Shown piece after piece: positions 12,290 to 25,800 of a DNA stretch of 64,000 nt. Under the pieces are notes generated by a model that was not told where the DNA came from, did no database searches, and worked only from the letters and a program-made list of their open reading frames with translations. This DNA is from Trichobilharzia regenti. Its lineage: Eukaryota; Platyhelminthes; Trematoda; Strigeidida; Schistosomatidae. The first letter of the stretch is position 1. Each line of letters begins with the position of its first letter. Both the position numbers and the translations under genes were made by a program. The stretch is taken from assembly GCA_944472135.2 (NCBI GenBank), contig OX235268.1:7384589-7448588 (forward strand), given 5' to 3'.

Positions 12290-13080
12290 GATTCTTTAGA
12301 TCCAGCGATGCTTTCGACTGATTATTTTTGTATAAGTTTTCAAAATCATCCACTTACCATCATCACCTAACATAATGTTGAAAGAATGAAGCAAAGTATG
12401 AATAGATTGACAAGTCTCGATACATCTTAAAATGCATCTTAATATTTCAGCTTGCGAATGTCTGAAAGTTTCAACTTCCTCAGAGAATATACTCACTGGC
12501 TGTCTCACTAAATTTATTTGAAAATCTTAATAGGCTTCCATAATCAAACAGAACTTTCTGCCTGACCTATTTACCAGTAATTCTGATCAGATCAGATAAT
12601 AAATCCCACATCCACTAAGCTAAACAAAAGTGACTGGGTTATTTAATGACCTTTGTTATGTGATTCATAGCTGTTTTCTGAGGGAATGTCTGCTGTCATA
12701 AGTATTTCTCCTTCTTTTACAGTGCTTCTATAACCGATATCAACTAGTGACTGGCATAAACCAGGTACTTGAGCAAATCTGTGTCCACCACCAGTAAATT
12801 CAAATATGAGAAGGTAACAATAATGTCAACTGAAAAATGATGGCGGTCCAGAATTCTCCACCAGCGTTTGTTCTTCCTAATTCCGAATTTATAAGGAGGG
12901 ATTCAGTTATGAAATTCAGTGTCAGTATTTGATGCATAAATAAGTTTCTTGCATGGTGTTCAATGTTGTCAATATGAACAGAGAAAAGTTACGGAAATGG
13001 TAGTCTACATGAAGCTATTGATTATCAGATTTGATAGTGTGAAATATTCCGATATTATGAGTGAATATTCAATCTGAACG
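12290..13080. other. No gene recognised
   Basis: About 800 bp without a supported gene, RNA or known repeat. Confidence 0.3.
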
Positions 13081-13082
13081 AT

Positions 13083-13316
13083 TATTTTTTTACCTTACGT
13101 TCCCCAGCGGAACATAGGGCCTCAAGCTAGTGGCTTGAAGTTTCTTGTAGCAGTGTTTAATTTTACAGGATGAGGTTGCTAGCCTCATACCCACCTTTCC
13201 TCTTTACCAGCATTATTTCTGGCTTAGCGAGGTAAAGGACTGCGTCGGCCGAGAGTCGAATCCCGGACCATGTTCATGGTCGGCGAGCGTCCTAACCGCT
13301 ATACCACCGACGCACT
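13083..13316 (-). mobile_element. tRNA-derived SINE, family B
   Basis: On the minus strand the head is gtgcgtcggtggtatagcgg, followed by a tRNA-like B box, a body containing ctttacctcgctaagccag, and a 3' end agcttgaggccctatgttcc plus an A-rich tail. The 3' end resembles the tail of the RTE LINE (see findings). Other copies are at 54891-55127 and 61548-61787. Confidence 0.8.
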
Positions 13317-13879
13317 CTTTTACAATTATAGGTAAAAATATTTGTAATCGTTACAATAAAGGCCAGTTATGCAGTGCATATATTTTTAACAAAGAATAAC
13401 AGATAAGTAGTTATGGGGTGTCAGAATAAAAAGTCGTGGTATTTGTGTGACAAACGTGCTATTTGGCTGAAATCGATTAGAAAATATTGTAATACGGGAG
13501 AAAATGATGGTGATTAGTCATCATAATATGTGTGGTAGGAAAACGGGCAAGTCGGTTCAAGGTTATAAAAGGTGTCAGGTGAATCAGTGGCTCGTACAAA
13601 GTCATCTGCATGAAACAGGAGATAGTGAGATTTCATTGAGGGTTCATAATGAAATAACGAATGTGTGAAATGAAACAGGTGGAGGCATGCATATATGAAG
13701 AAAAGAGATCATACCACTAATAATAATAAGTCCGGATAGTATAAGTGAAAATTCAATAGTATTGAGGGAATGTTTGCATGAAGGGCATAAATAATGACGA
13801 ATAAGAATAATAATTGTAATAATAATAATAAGCAGAGGAAAAATAAAACGAATTGGGTTAAGCGGAAAAGAGCACCCTT
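13317..13879. other. No gene; partial dispersed repeat
   Basis: The stretch 13670-13760 (gaaacaggtggaggcat, then a run of taat before aagtcc) recurs at 49486-49570. Otherwise it is AT-rich with a taa/aat-rich run around 13800-13840. No gene is supported. Confidence 0.35.
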
Positions 13880-14395
13880 GGTGAGAAAAAGAATCATCAA
13901 TCCATGTTTGGCTACGGTAGGAACAGCGTCTAGACGTTTTCCTTTTGGATACAAAGTTCCGGTTTAGTCGATCTGATTGCAACAGCTTCAGCTTTGTACA
14001 GGAGGCGAAAGCGAACTGTACCTGATAATGACTTCGGAATTCTGTAATCCTGAAAGCTGTGTTAACATCGATGTGGTGTTCACTATCAACCAAGTGTAGC
14101 AGGATAGAACTTTATTATGCACTTAATTTTCCTTCTGCTGAACGGAGCTGGTAAGTGTTCTCAAACTGGTAGCCGAACCTGACTAATTGTGCGCCCTATA
14201 TAACTTGAACCATAGGAACAGTTGAAATGGTATAAGCACGCAGGAGAGCTAAGGTCAGATAAGACATCTTTGAGTTGCTAGGTGAACATTGGTTGGCTAT
14301 TGAAGGATAGACACAGACTTGAAGAGTAGAAAGTTTTCTTGATCGCCTTGGTCTTTTTCTCCACCGTTGCCAGTTCATGTTTTCACGACTATTGT
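13880..14395 (-). pseudogene. Penelope-like element C-terminus with GIY-YIG remnant
   Basis: Minus-strand translation shows CSYGSSYIGRTISQVRL, a GIY-YIG type nuclease core (the C-x-G-x-x-YIGRT block). Downstream come VRFRLLYKAEAVAIRSTKPE and LCIQKENV, the conserved PLE end where the element protein normally stops. There are several stops and shifts. Only the 3' end of the element is recognisable. Confidence 0.75.
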
Positions 14396-15199
14396 AGCAA
14401 AATTGTTGCCTTTAACGAACTTCTCTGGATATTCGTTGTCGCTTAGAATGCCTCCTATGACCTGGAATTTTCTTCTCTACACAGTCTTTGGAACAAATAG
14501 ACCTCGCTCTAAATGCTGAGCACCTGATCAGATCACGTTTGTGTTTCATCAGAACGAAACTAAGGAAGTGTGTATATTGAGCTTTGGTTCATAGCTTTCT
14601 AAATATGGTTATTTTGACGGAACCATCCTCTATTCTTGTTCAACCTATAGCATATAAAACTGCAACTACAGAAGTTCAAACCCACTTAATTTTTACTTGA
14701 TGCATCCAATGCTGCTTTTCCTGTAACCATATTAGTAATGTAGAGAGTGTAGAATGATGACAGATAAAATAGTAATCAGAATATGACGGCATAAAATTGC
14801 CGCTACTATTATCAATACTCTCTAAAACGTGCTATTTACTTCATTTGATAGAATTGTGAGAAATACGGTAACAAATCCGAGAAGTGAAATATTAAATCCC
14901 ATCTTTTCGAAACGCTTGTTCGATTCTCTTGGTCTGTGTGTATGAAAAGGCACTGGTTAAATTCCTACATTAATTATGAATGGGTATAATGTTATTGTAA
15001 ATTGTTGTCTTCTTCACGGTTATACTTTAATCAGTCGAGATAAGAGACAACCTAAATGCTTGGCACGGAACAAAAGTCCAGCGTAAAATTTATGTTATAT
15101 CCTACTCAATCTGAGTCTTTGGAAAACGAAAAAAGAATCGTATCAATAGAGCATATTAGTCCATCATTACACCTTAATTAATATAAATGTGCACAGGGC
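14396..15199. other. No gene recognised
   Basis: AT-rich sequence between the PLE remnant and the left arm of the inverted repeat. Nothing supportable seen. Confidence 0.3.
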
Positions 15200-17095
15200 T
15201 GGTTGTTGTATAATTCTATTGTCGAAATGACAAACGAATTCAAAATTACTACCAAAACAAATGCAAATATCGGCTAAACCAATAGCCTCAAGAATGTGAG
15301 TGGCTTTCAAAACTTCAGATAACGAAGTGTTATCAATGTTGATTTGGACTGTGATGTAAACATGCGCAAGGACGTCGTTAAATGACTATCACCCAACTTG
15401 TTTCATATGAATAGTATACAGGAAATAATGGCAACAACATGAGTAGTACAAGTTAAGTTAAAAGAAAGACGATGTGATGAATGTTTTCTCTGAAGATGCA
15501 TATATATAGATATATTTACACCACGGTATACTCAACAAGCAGAAATTTGTCATGGAACTCAGGTAGGAGTAAGAATGGTGTCTGCAAATTTTCAGAATAT
15601 CCTACTCACATCGGTGTCCTTAGAGAGTAATATTCATAAGGTTTTCATTCTGATATATAACATGAAAATCCTAGACTAGTGAGATAACCGACCACTTCTA
15701 CATCACGTGGAGTTAATTTCTGATAATCTGTTGAACAATAGATGGTGATGCTTTACCATGAGGAATGTGAATAACACAGGGCTTGACTATTCGAATACTG
15801 GAATATTCAGTAAATATTCAAAGACAGAAAACACTCTCAGTAACTGAAGAAAAGGCTGAGGAATACACAGCGTGATACCGATGTTTCCAAGCTGATTATC
15901 ATAGTCTAAATGATGAGACACCACACTCTTAACAACAGGTCTTCATAAGCCACACGAGATGAAGTCTGAATACACTGAATTGACTAAGACGACTGGTATC
16001 TCGCCAATAATCACCTTGTGTATGCATACTGAGATTACTTGTTTGAAGCAAATTTATAAATTGAGATCACTTGGAATGCTTCTATTATCCGAAAATATTC
16101 ACTTAATTATCATTTACAAGTAACAGCTGTATTCAGTAACCAGTGTGATGATTATTAATCTCAGGAAAATCGTTGTAGCGTTTTCGAAAACTATGCATGA
16201 GAAATTGTGTGTTTGTGTGACATTGCGATTGCTTGTACATACAGTGAGTATGTTTACTGTTCTCATGTGATGTGTGTATCTGTGTCAACTCGTTGGAATC
16301 CTCGAATCATCATATCTCACAGACATCTCCGCCGATATTACTATGCGAATCAGTAGGATTTTTCAGTTCAATACTCTGCTGAAATAACGTGAGGCTGATT
16401 GTGTTAAAGAGAAACGAAGTGCGTCAAAGTGAAGTAACGTGGAGTTAATGAGAATTTTTGTGTGATTTGTGAACACCAAAAATACACAAGTATTTGACCT
16501 TCACAATAACGAGTATTGCATGCCAGAGGATGTATCAGGCTATAGACTTCTGTGATAAAAAAAGCGACGCGGCAGAAAGAAGAAATAGACTACAAGAAAT
16601 ACTCACTCATTTGTAGATTGGTGATCATTGATTATTAGAATTATTCTTTAGCTGGTGGCCTAATTATTAAAAACAAATTGTTGTCGTACGATTCAGCATG
16701 ACACGTATGCTACAACAGCATCAATGTTATCAAAGCTAACAGGAATTTTGAAAGTCATTACATTTTTCAATAATTTCTACACTTAGAATTTCAAAAGCTT
16801 ACTTTATGCAATCTAAACTATCCAACTCTAGTAAAAGTGTGGTACTCTCAGTAGTCTCGGTGATAATAATGAATGTCGGTGTTGATGTGACATATAGCCA
16901 CGCAGATACGAATGAACATTGATGCTGGTGTCGTCTTCTTCTTTCTACTCTTATCAGGAGAGAAAAACGATGAAGTCGTCGATAGTTTGGGTCAGTCGAA
17001 TCCATATTGAGATATGTGGTGAGCGTGTTGTCTTGGTGTGCAACAAATACTTCACAAGTGAACCATTCAGTTAAGACAATATTGTTTCTCATTAA
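15200..17095 (+). repeat. Large inverted repeat, left arm
   Basis: Its reverse complement lies at 19486-21330. The inner 0.6-0.7 kb looks identical by eye: a 294-base open frame (16799-17092 minus, 19489-19782 plus) gives the same 97-residue translation from both arms. The outer part (15200-15900) is clearly diverged but still alignable, for example acaaatgcaaatatcggc here against acaaatgcgaatatttgc. The inner half contains copy 2 of repeat X. Confidence 0.9.
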
Positions 17096-18239
17096 TTGTT
17101 TGCAAAATTCATCTTCACCGATGAATCTGCGATATTCATGCCTACTTTGATATTTCAGCGAACTGCGTACTCATATTTCTCTTCTCTTTTCTCCCAGGTT
17201 GTATTTATGCATGAGCATCCTACTGCTTGTACGTCACTTATTGACCTATCAGTATTGTTTATGTTTTTTTTCATTTCAACTCAAGTTTCATTAGGTAATG
17301 CTGGTCAAACTGTGTGGAAGATCTTGACGTGTTCAATGAGTATACCCGAATTATATACACAGACAATAAGGAATTCGAGAGAATTTTACTCAATCAGTCG
17401 TTCGCTGAGTTGCACATCTAGTCCTTGTATAATGTTCACTGTATTGTGTTTTGAGCATCTATCAAGTGGAGCTTGTACATCAGTCGGTGTATTTTGTCTG
17501 CTGTCAATTCGATAGCTGGTTCGTATATTCGCTTGACTCGCGTTCATGAAATTATATAGTCAAAATAAATTCCACACACGCACGCAATCACTTCCAGTAT
17601 TATAGCCTGGTCGGTGCTCAACTCGTAAACGCAATTTTCCATTCAAATATTTAACTTATTCTTACTGACGAGATGAAGTCACACTTCTCATTTTGAGTCA
17701 TTTGCGAACCCTGTCGACGTTGACGAATTCACACCTGACATGCTCATTTTTTTTCTCATTGTTTGGATGATTTTCATTGGGTAACATCATACATTTGAGT
17801 TAAATCACCTAGGAATCGGTTTGAAATTCATTCACAATCCAGAAAATTCATCGATGAGATTATATGTTTTTATGGTTCAAAGATGGAATTTAGAACTCAG
17901 TGGGTACTACTTTCCTATTTATCATAGACCGGTTAAGCTTAAGACTCATACTGACTCCTTATCTCGGTCGCTCACTTTTCCTTATTTGAATATTGTCATT
18001 GATTTTTTGATAGTCCATCCGTGGGTAACTTTGAGTATAGTTCCACATCCGAATGATACGCAAAATATTACGGCAACAGGTGGAGATAATCTTTCGATGC
18101 GAAGGTTTTCGGACTTCTCTTAGGATGAGATGAGTTTTCACTCTTTCCTGCTGGAGTCCTTTTTCTGAATAACAGAATAATTCTTACGCTATTACTTCTC
18201 CTATTTTGAAACTAATGGAGAAATTATTGTTACTAGTAG
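17096..18239. other. Loop of the inverted repeat, left part
   Basis: Spacer between the arms. The segment 17405-17555 recurs reversed at 29505-29650. A plus-strand frame at 17096-17515 and another at 17821-18123 have no recognisable family. They lack convincing splice sites and are probably chance frames in repeat DNA. Confidence 0.4.
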
Positions 18240-19350
18240 ATGTTCCATCCCCAAGCTTCTGAAATGATCCAAAGCAGTTCGCTTACAAACAGGGTAGAAG
18301 TACTTTAGACGCTGCAGCTGTGTTTCATCACAAAATTGTATACTTCTTAGACAAAAGAGCCAAGTGTGTCTGTTGTACGTCCCTTATTTACACATCTGCT
18401 TTTGACTCTGTCAAACAAGCGTAACCTTACACAGACTGAGTCCTAGGCTATCAACTGTTTGTACTCTTACGTATCTAATAGGATGCAGTACATGGTATAT
18501 AATGTTGCAGCTTACTCTCCTTTGCTTACTGAAGCTGGTGTTTCTCAGGTACTGTTCTCTGGCCGTTTCTCTTTTCCTTCTTCTTACATGACTTACCTCT
18601 CTCAGACGAAATCAACTTCGTCAAATATGCAGATGACCTGACTGTTTCGCTTCCCGTTAAGTCTCATTCAGACTGTTTCAAATAAAATAGCTCCCTGTCG
18701 GACATCCATCAGTTATCTAAACAAAATGGCCTCATGCTAAATCCCTCAAAATGCCAGACTACAAACTTCTTCTTAGGCATAAACGAGATCTACAAACACT
18801 AGTAAGCACTCATGGAGACTTAAGCATTGAGGGGACTAAACGTGAAACTAAGTCTTATGCAAAATACCTCGGACTAGTTGTATCTTCCGACCTTACTTGG
18901 TCATCTCATATCCAAACAATTTCTATAAAAGTGTTTCGTCTAGCCTACTACATCAGGAAACTTAGACTATCTGGAATCACTCAACCTCTGCTTTCACAAT
19001 TTGTCAACTCTCGTATCTTAGTGTTACTAAAAAAGGACTATACCATTCTGAGAAGGATGTTGAAGGTAGTTAGTGGGACCAGTGGTGTGAAACTCAGTCA
19101 GCTCGTCACTACATTAGTAGAAAAACATCTGAATACATGCGAAAAATGGTCTAAAACCATACCCTCCAACACCCCATTTATTCCCAACTTTCCCTTGCAT
19201 CTCATCAGATAGAGACAGAAATCAGTACAAAATAATATATGCTCGTACAACCAAGTATACGAACTCATAGATACCATATTTGGCCAGCCCGTGTTCTAAG
19301 TGACAGAGACAATGTTAAGCGCGAAGCCTTTGACTTGCTTTGTTTTTAAT
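18240..19350 (+). pseudogene. CR1-like LINE reverse transcriptase, degraded
   Basis: Plus-strand translation shows SAFDSVKQA (motif A region, about 18400), a disrupted motif B region, NFVKYADDLTVSLPVKS (motif C with YADD, about 18625-18670), then the post-motif C pieces QNGLMLNPSKCQTTNF, KYLGLVVSSDLTWSSHI and LRRMLKVVSGTSG. This arrangement is typical of CR1/Jockey-group LINEs. Stops and frame shifts are frequent. It lies in the loop of the inverted repeat. Confidence 0.75.
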
Positions 19351-19485
19351 AACATAATTTTGACCCTTTTACTTCTCTCTTATACTCTCTTAGTTATACT
19401 CTGTAGTGAACAACCTTCTTATTAATACTAAGCCGTTATCACCATCCTAACAGATTTGCACTAGGCATGATTACTGACACTTAAT

Positions 19486-21330
19486 TTAATGAGAAACAAT
19501 ATTGTCTTAACTGAATGGTTCACTTGTGAAGTATTTGTTGCACACCAAGACAACACGCTCACCACATATCTCAATATGGATTCGACTGACCCAAACTATC
19601 GACGACTTCATCGTTTTTCTCTCCTGATAAGAGTAGAAAGAAGAAGACGACACCAGCATCAATGTTCATTCGTATCTGCGTGGCTATATGTCACATCAAC
19701 ACCGACATTCATTATTATCACCGAGACTACTGAGAGTACCACACTTTTACTAGAGTTGGATAGTTTAGATTGCATAAAGTAAGCTTTTGAAATTCTAAGT
19801 GTAGAAATTATTGAAAAATGTAATGACTTTCAAAATTCCTGTTAGCTTTGATAACATTGATGCTGTTGTAGCATACGTGTCATGCTGAATCGTACGACAA
19901 CAATTTGTTTTTAATAATTAGGCCACCAGCTAAAGAATAATTCTAATAATCAATGATCACCAATCTACAAATGAGTGAGTATTTCTTGTAGTCTATTTCT
20001 TCTTTCTGCCGCGTCGCTTTTTTTATCACAGAAGTCTATAGCCTGATACATCCTCTGGCATGCAATACTCGTTATTGTGAAGGTCAAATACTTGTGTATT
20101 TTTGGTGTTCACAAATCACACAAAAATTCTCATTAACTCCACGTTACTTCACTTTGACGCACTTCGTTTCTCTTTAACACAATCAGCCTCACGTTATTTC
20201 AGCAGAGTATTGAACTGAAAAATCCTACTGATTCGCATAGTTATACAAGCGGAGATGTCTGTGAGATATGTTGATTCGAGGATTCGAGGAGGTTACGCGG
20301 TGACATTCATTGCAATACAACATTAAGGACACTGAATGTACAAACAGTACACTTCAACGATTTTCCTGAGATGAATAATCATCACACTGGTTACTGAATA
20401 CAGCTGTTACTTGTAAATGATAATTAAGTGACTATTTTCAGATAATAGAAGCATTCCAAGTGATCTCAATTTATAAATTTGCTTCAAACAAGTAATCTCA
20501 GTATGCATACACAAGGTGATTATTGGCGAGATACCAGTCGTCTTAGTCAATTCAGTGTATTCAGACTTCATCTCGTGTGGCTTATGAAGACCTGTTGTTA
20601 AGAGTGTGGTGTCTCATCATTTAGACTATGATAATCAGCTTGGAAACATCGGTATCACGCTGTGTATTCCTCAGCCTTTTCTTCAGTTACTGAGATTGTT
20701 TTCTTTCCTTGAATATTTATTGAATATTCCAGTAGTCGATCAGTTATGTGAGTTGTTAGTCACATTCCTGACGGCCAAGCTTCGGCGTCTGTTGTTTCAG
20801 AGATTATTACTATAAACTCCAGGTGGTGTACAGGTGCTGGATAATTTCACTAGTCTAGGATTTCCATGTTTCCTATATGAATGTAGACCAAGTTTATTAC
20901 TCCTTCTCTGCACCGATGTGAGCAGGATATTCCGAAAATTTGCAAACACCATTCTTACTCCTATTTGAGTCCTTCGACAAAATTTCTGCTTGTTGAATTT
21001 ACCGTGATATATATATATATATATATGCATCTTCAGTGAAGATATTCATCATATCTTCTTTATTTTAACTTAACTTGTACTGTTCATGTTGTCGCCACTA
21101 TTGCTTATATATTATTCATGTGAAACAAGTCGAGTGAAAATCATTTAATGACGTATTAGGCATGTTTATATTGCATTCCAAATTAATATCGATAACACTT
21201 CGTTATCTGAAGTTTTGAAAGCAACTCACATTCTCGAGGCTTTTGGTTTAGCAAATATTCGCATTTGTTATGGTGATAGTTTTCATTCGACTGTCACTTC
21301 CACAAACATTTTTGCATCAAAAGTTTGCGA
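19486..21330 (-). repeat. Large inverted repeat, right arm
   Basis: Reverse complement of 15200-17095. Homology starts at the shared ttaat at 19486-19490. Inside the arm, 20215-20335 is markedly different from its partner (about 40 bases shorter and many changes), while sequences on both sides of that patch are nearly identical. Confidence 0.9.
21007..21026. repeat. (AT)n microsatellite
   Basis: Uninterrupted alternating at run in the outer right arm. The left arm has only tatatagatatat at the matching place. Confidence 0.9.
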
Positions 21331-21429
21331 AATTGAACGCTTTAGAAATTTTGAGGGGTTTCTCATCGGAATTCTGAATCTTTTCTTTGAGTATCAATCT
21401 AAATGAAAATTTTTATTTTGAATTAATTT

Positions 21430-21603
21430 TTGTTATAGCTCGAAACCATACGGTATTTTTCTAACAAATATTGAATTTTTCAGCATGTGATAATGGTATC
21501 ACAAATTTTACAAACCGACATTTTATGTCAGGTGTGCGTCTGCAGGTGATTGAACCTCGCATCATGTGCATGATAGGCGAGAGTCCTAACTGCTGTAACA
21601 TAA
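21430..21603 (-). mobile_element. tRNA-derived SINE, family A (diverged)
   Basis: On the minus strand it contains the tRNA-like head (ggactctcgcc-type stretch, catgcacatga, ggttcaatc-like B box) and the body. Both are quite diverged, including loss of the ccgatatcc segment order. Recognisable by alignment with 61985-62167. Confidence 0.65.
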
Positions 21604-21714
21604 AATCGTTGATACTTGAGTTTGCATCTATTGTTGCTTTTCAGAAAGTAGTCGATTCTGATCTTTTCTTTATCCTCAAATATATCTTGGATATGTACCA
21701 CTGATAGAATTATT

Positions 21715-22140
21715 GGTCAAATGGAGACACTTCGAATAGTCCATCTGGAAAATGGATATCCTTCATGATTGACTGAGGAAACCACGAAAGAAAAGGAAGT
21801 ACCTGGAAAGACCTAATTGAATATGCGTGTATGTAGAGGTAGTTGTATAAGCTGCACAAAGTGTGCATTTTTCAAACACCTCAGTGAACACTGTCTTGCA
21901 TCGCTAACAAAAGGACAATATAATACAGATACTGGCTGAATTCTCAAGCACCTAGCGAGCCACTCAACCCACAAAGTTCTGGCGCAGTCATCTTTCAAGA
22001 TTATCTACAAGGTGAGGTCAAGTGTTACAAAAAGTGTAAGATTAAGGCACTTATATAAGGCGGACAATTCGTCAATACAAATCCGAACTCTGCATACAGA
22101 AAACAGTTGTCAAGTCCTTTATTCAAGTATAATCTTAAAC
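21715..22140 (+). pseudogene. Penelope-like element C-terminus, degraded
   Basis: Frames contain ENGYPS, an opened GIY-YIG region (about 21820-21890), ILKHLASHSTHKVLAQ, SSFKIIYKV and LRHLYKADNSSIQIR. These match the SSILxHLxxSxH ... FKII-K ... LRxL-KAExxxIxxxxPELCIQK tail seen in other PLE copies. It ends about 700 bp upstream of the micro-exon gene. Confidence 0.7.
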
Positions 22141-22820
22141 TCTACATGAATGGTTCACTGTTGATTCTCTATTTTTATTGATTACTTTGGTTTTGCTCTA
22201 TTGATAGATTCACTTTCATCACTCTCTACATTGTCTCACACTCTTCACACTTACTCAATGAAAACTCAATTACCTTTCTTCACACTCAATAACACTTTCA
22301 ACCCTAGCAAATTTCAAATGCTTCCTTCCATTTAGTCATTGATGATCACGTAATTCGGAACGTTCTTTTACTTTCGAAGCCACACCCAACTATTTTTCTT
22401 AATTATGTCAATCCTACTACTCAACAATGGACTACTATACATTTTCAGTAAACATAGACACGACCTTGAAGCCACCAAAGATGACTTCGTTGATGAAGAA
22501 ATTTTTCTTCGCTAACTTGTCTTTTATTACACACATGAATGAACACTACACTTACTCTTGAGTTTCATCGATATCTAGCGGGAATTGTGTAATAAGACTG
22601 TTTTGTTATGTATGAGAGAATATTCATTCTACAGTGAAAACAAGAATACTGTAGCGATGCTGAACGTACGCCAAACACGCTCACTTACACACTCACTGAC
22701 TTAACCAACCACCAAGAACTATCAACCACAGGGCCTAATTCAACAAATGGAAAACAAGATATGCACAACTATTTTTATCAACTGACAAACGCATTACGAC
22801 ACTACAACTTACCACCAGGA
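22141..22820. other. Upstream region of the MEG-like gene
   Basis: No gene or repeat recognised. Apart from the PLE end at its left border it appears single-copy within the window and presumably carries the promoter of the downstream gene. Confidence 0.35.
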
Positions 22821-22824
22821 AAAG

Positions 22825-22830
22825 TATAAA
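22825..22830 (+). promoter_or_regulatory. TATA box of the MEG-like gene
   Basis: TATAAA, 51 bases upstream of the proposed start codon at 22881. This leaves room for a start site near 22855 and a 5' leader of about 25 bases. Seen directly; function is inferred from position. Confidence 0.55.
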
Positions 22831-22880
22831 AGCTGAACAATAGAACCAGAAAAAACAAAGGAAGCAGAGATGTTCAGCCA

Positions 22881-25800
22881 ATGTACAGTCAAATATCTGC
22901 GATAACGCTGCTGGTGTTCGCCACAATGAACGAGGGTGAGCATATATTAAGATGACTGAGCATTTGTGACTCAATCTTTTGGAAGATCCCTAAATTACAT
23001 TACCATGAATGTTTTTGTTTTATACTATCAGTGTTATGTCAGACAATTCCATGATCATAATTCTGAAAGGAAATTGATTGTCTCAAACACCACTTTTACT
23101 ATCACCTCAACACATCACTTTCCTTCAACGATGAACAATAATTTGACGTCAATGATCTCTCCATTCCCGAAATAGGAAATGAGTGCATCAAACATTGAAT
23201 TGTATGCTTTCGGGGAAGTGCAATTCTCCAACTGATTTTCTCGTCATTGGAGTGTTTTAGTTCTCGAATCAAAAACAACAAATACTCACATTAATCTTCA
23301 GGCCTTAGCTATTAACAAATTCTTACTTCGTATTCATGTGTTAATAAAGTTGTGGTTTGTGTAACGATGACTGTTCTATTCATTTTTCAATCAATTTCCC
23401 AGGTGAATCGACCAAGTTTGAAAAAATACACAATTTGCTCTCGGAGACTCGAAGTGAGACGACAGACTTCAAATATATATATATATATATAATTATTGTT
23501 ATATTAACCTGCACAAGCGTTTGTATGAGTACTGTTTCTCGATGCTTCGTCACATTCTGTCGCTTCTGAAATTGCCCTCTTGTAATTTGTGCTGAATAAT
23601 TCTCGCTTTCCTTTTTACAGATAAATTACCCATAATTGCTCAGTTGGTTAAAAACAGTGAAGCAGAACTGGAAGGTAAACAATTATTTCATGCGATTGAT
23701 AATTTAACTCGGTCTACTTGATGTCGTTATCTCCTGTTTACATGAGATATTTGTTATAACTTCATGAGATTTTCCTTAAAGGTTATTTCTTGGAAATGCT
23801 TTGGCCTTCAATACTGCGAATACACCAGGGTCGTTTCACAAGAGATTTCTTCAAGTGAAGATATCATATCAATGCCCCATGAACAATGGTTAATTCATCA
23901 ACAGGCATCTACCTGGCTTCCAATTCACATTCACTCCAGTTGGAAATTCCACACGTTCATGTTCGCGACATTCACTCTGTTGTAATGTGAATATAATACT
24001 GTGTAGACATGCTCCAATAATAGTCAATTCGCTCACTGTTATATACATACCGAATGTTGAATTTTATACAGGTGTTCGGTGTCATGCAATAGCTTTCCCC
24101 CCTTCTCTATTCTACTAGATAAGATTATTGTTGAAGCTTCAGAAACAGACAACAGCACCGTTGAGAACTGTAAGTGGAAATCCTTTTTTTGAATTTCGAT
24201 GACTAAAAAACTCTTTCAGATGTCAGCTGTTGGAGACTGTATTATGAATCCTACTATGGACGCACACTATTCAACGGTGTGTTTCAGAATTCATTTCAGC
24301 TGTATATACAACTTCTATTCACATGATTTTCGCATGAGTCTGGGTTATTTTACTTGCACAGAATATTCAACATCCAGACTGTAGACAACTGTGAAACTAC
24401 ACTGTCAGACTTGAAAGACTCATCTTATCTAATGAGATTACTTACTGATTTAGTATGTTTAGAGGAATGTGACGCATTGAAATTGTTGAGGGTTGAGGAA
24501 TACATGTTCATGGAATTTCACCTCTGCTTCCATCGAGATTTTATAAACTTGCACACACTATCTGACCATTGGATTCGGTCTAGGTGTTCAAAACTCTAGG
24601 GTCAGGCATCCACTTAGTGAAATTAGCCGCTGATTTTGATCATCTGGCAAGTGACGTCAACTAGACATTTCGATGGAATAAAAACGTGATCGAATCGGTG
24701 AAGATATTCATCTTGAATATGTGTGTGAAAAACAACTTTACGGAAAGCGAACGACAGCGGAGATTCACTTCCGTCTTGAGAAGTAATTAGGAATGATAAA
24801 TTGCTCGAGAATTGAATGTTGTAGGCTGCTCAGTGTTATCACATTGTGATAAACAGTGGAAGCGATTGACAGAGTATGCTTGATTATACCGTGGAATTAT
24901 TCACTTGTGATGTAAATTCACACATACTACACTGATGCATTAGGAATTATTCTTTTGCTTAATCTCATATTGTCAGTTATCATTTTGTGTATTTTCAAGT
25001 TGCCGTATACAGTCTTCAACAGCCGCATATGGATTATGGTAAATTGATTTTATGTCAACCGACTTCATGTGTTGTTGTTATCACCTTGTCTGCATCCAGT
25101 CAGTATATAGTTGAACGATTCAGAAAACTATCAGAGTTACAATGAATTGCTCGAATCCATTCAATAATGAGAACGGCATAGAATCATGTAAATTTAATGT
25201 GCTTTCATTTTCTCAAATAGGTGTGTACTCGCCATATATAATAAACGGAGCCTAAAACATGTCATGTAAAAAGAAACTACTGCATTGAAGCGTTGAAGTT
25301 ATCTTTGAGTGTGAAGTAGTCGATTCATATTTAACTTGCACAGTTCTCGCCCTCATTTATCATCCGTCGTACCGTCTTTCTATACTCTCCCAGATCGCTC
25401 TACCAAAAATACTTCCTTAATAACGACTTCAACAATTTATCACAATTAAGACTACCCACTGATAGCCATTCTTCACACCCACATAAGGCTCACTGAAATT
25501 TCCATCTTCTGTTTTGATGGCTATTTTATGAAAGGCATTCATCAGCGTGTTACTGCTCAACCTGAAATCAGAGTTATGGAGGTTAATTACCTTTGTCCGT
25601 ATAGGCGTTTCAAAATACATTCAATAGGAGCCCAGAATCACACACTTCGGGAGTGAAATACACATATTTATCAGAGACTACTTTTCAAAGATATTGAACA
25701 TGAGATCACGTTTTGTTTGAAATACATTTGCATACAGGTCTCTATACAGAGGAGTATCCTCTTCAACAATGCGTACAGACTGCGGCTGATACATATAAAG

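Noticed and set aside
16799..17092. 97-codon frame identical in both arms of the inverted repeat, apparently conserved
   Set aside because: Identity reflects recent copying or conversion of the whole arm; the third copy at 10497-10700 breaks the frame, so there is no evidence for protein selection.
23792..23960. Two further acceptor sites in the MEG-like gene (near 23791 and 23903)
   Set aside because: Neither has a donor giving a length divisible by three in the gene's phase.
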